Of a DNA stretch of 5,488 nt, positions 5,470 through 5,488 are shown piece after piece. How positions within the stretch are numbered: the stretch's first letter is position 1; every line of letters begins with the position of its first letter. Below the pieces are notes generated by a model, which ran no database searches, was not told the DNA's origin, and saw nothing but the letters and a program-made list of their open reading frames with translations. The position numbers and the translations under genes were made by a program. This DNA is from an uncultured Prevotella sp. (GTDB lineage Bacteria > Bacteroidota > Bacteroidia > Bacteroidales > Bacteroidaceae): the NCBI GenBank assembly GCA_934254985.1, contig CAKQMS010000066.1, positions 1-5,488 on the forward strand, read 5' to 3'.

Positions 5470-5481
5470 AGTTCTTTGACA
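5470..5481 (+). promoter_or_regulatory. boxA-like antitermination sequence, possible rRNA operon leader
   Basis: AGTTCTTTGACA matches the E. coli rRNA boxA TGCTCTTTAACA at 9 of 12 positions. From memory, GTTCTTTGACA followed by a TG-containing stretch is typical of the leader ahead of 16S rRNA genes in Bacteroidota. A hairpin upstream and a promoter-like element about 75 bp before it fit that reading. The 16S gene itself would lie beyond the right edge. Alternatively this is the leader of a protein gene; an ATG at 5484-5486 is present but has too little sequence after it to judge. Confidence 0.45.
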
Positions 5482-5488
5482 GTATGAC

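Noticed and set aside
5484..5488. ATG at 5484-5486 as the start of a gene leaving the window
   Set aside because: Only five bases are visible, so nothing supports coding, and the preceding boxA-like sequence suggests an RNA leader instead.

Overview
The window looks like a chromosomal segment from a Bacteroidota organism, most likely Prevotella/Segatella- or Bacteroides-like. The evidence is two intergenic promoters that fit the Bacteroidota sigma consensus (TTTG, 19-20 bp spacer, TAnnTTTG), A/T-rich translation starts without Shine-Dalgarno sequences, and a lipoprotein with an SSSEE stretch after its lipid cysteine. The species cannot be fixed from the sequence alone.

Layout. Bases 1-138 are the last 45 codons of an unidentified plus-strand gene, followed by a hairpin (159-198) able to terminate transcription from both sides. 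Next comes a minus-strand group reading right to left: an XRE-type helix-turn-helix regulator with a C-terminal cupin (3383-2829), an AMP-forming acyl-CoA synthetase (2759-1083) and a glutamate 5-kinase without a PUA domain (proB, 1009-230). Spacings are about 70 bp and each gap holds a hairpin or repeat. A good Bacteroidota promoter lies just upstream of the regulator. A plus-strand gene for an unrecognised 395-residue lipoprotein (3830-5017) has its own promoter. A long hairpin followed by eight T residues (5056-5128) ends it.

The final 360 bases hold no gene but are dense in structure: a perfect 22-bp tandem repeat (about 2.5 copies), a second copy of a 16-bp sequence also found at 3522-3537, an inverted/direct repeat cluster (5334-5386), a hairpin (5440-5465) and a boxA-like sequence (5470-5481). 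The hairpin and boxA-like sequence suggest that the window stops inside the leader of an rRNA operon; this is an inference.

How the genes may work together. The regulator-synthetase pair looks like a self-contained unit in which a cupin-bearing regulator senses a small molecule or metal and controls carboxylate activation to acyl-CoA. proB makes gamma-glutamyl phosphate for proline synthesis; proA is not in the window. I see no clear new multi-gene system. The items most worth checking are the repeat-rich right end, the repeated 16-bp element and the repeat block between the synthetase and proB.
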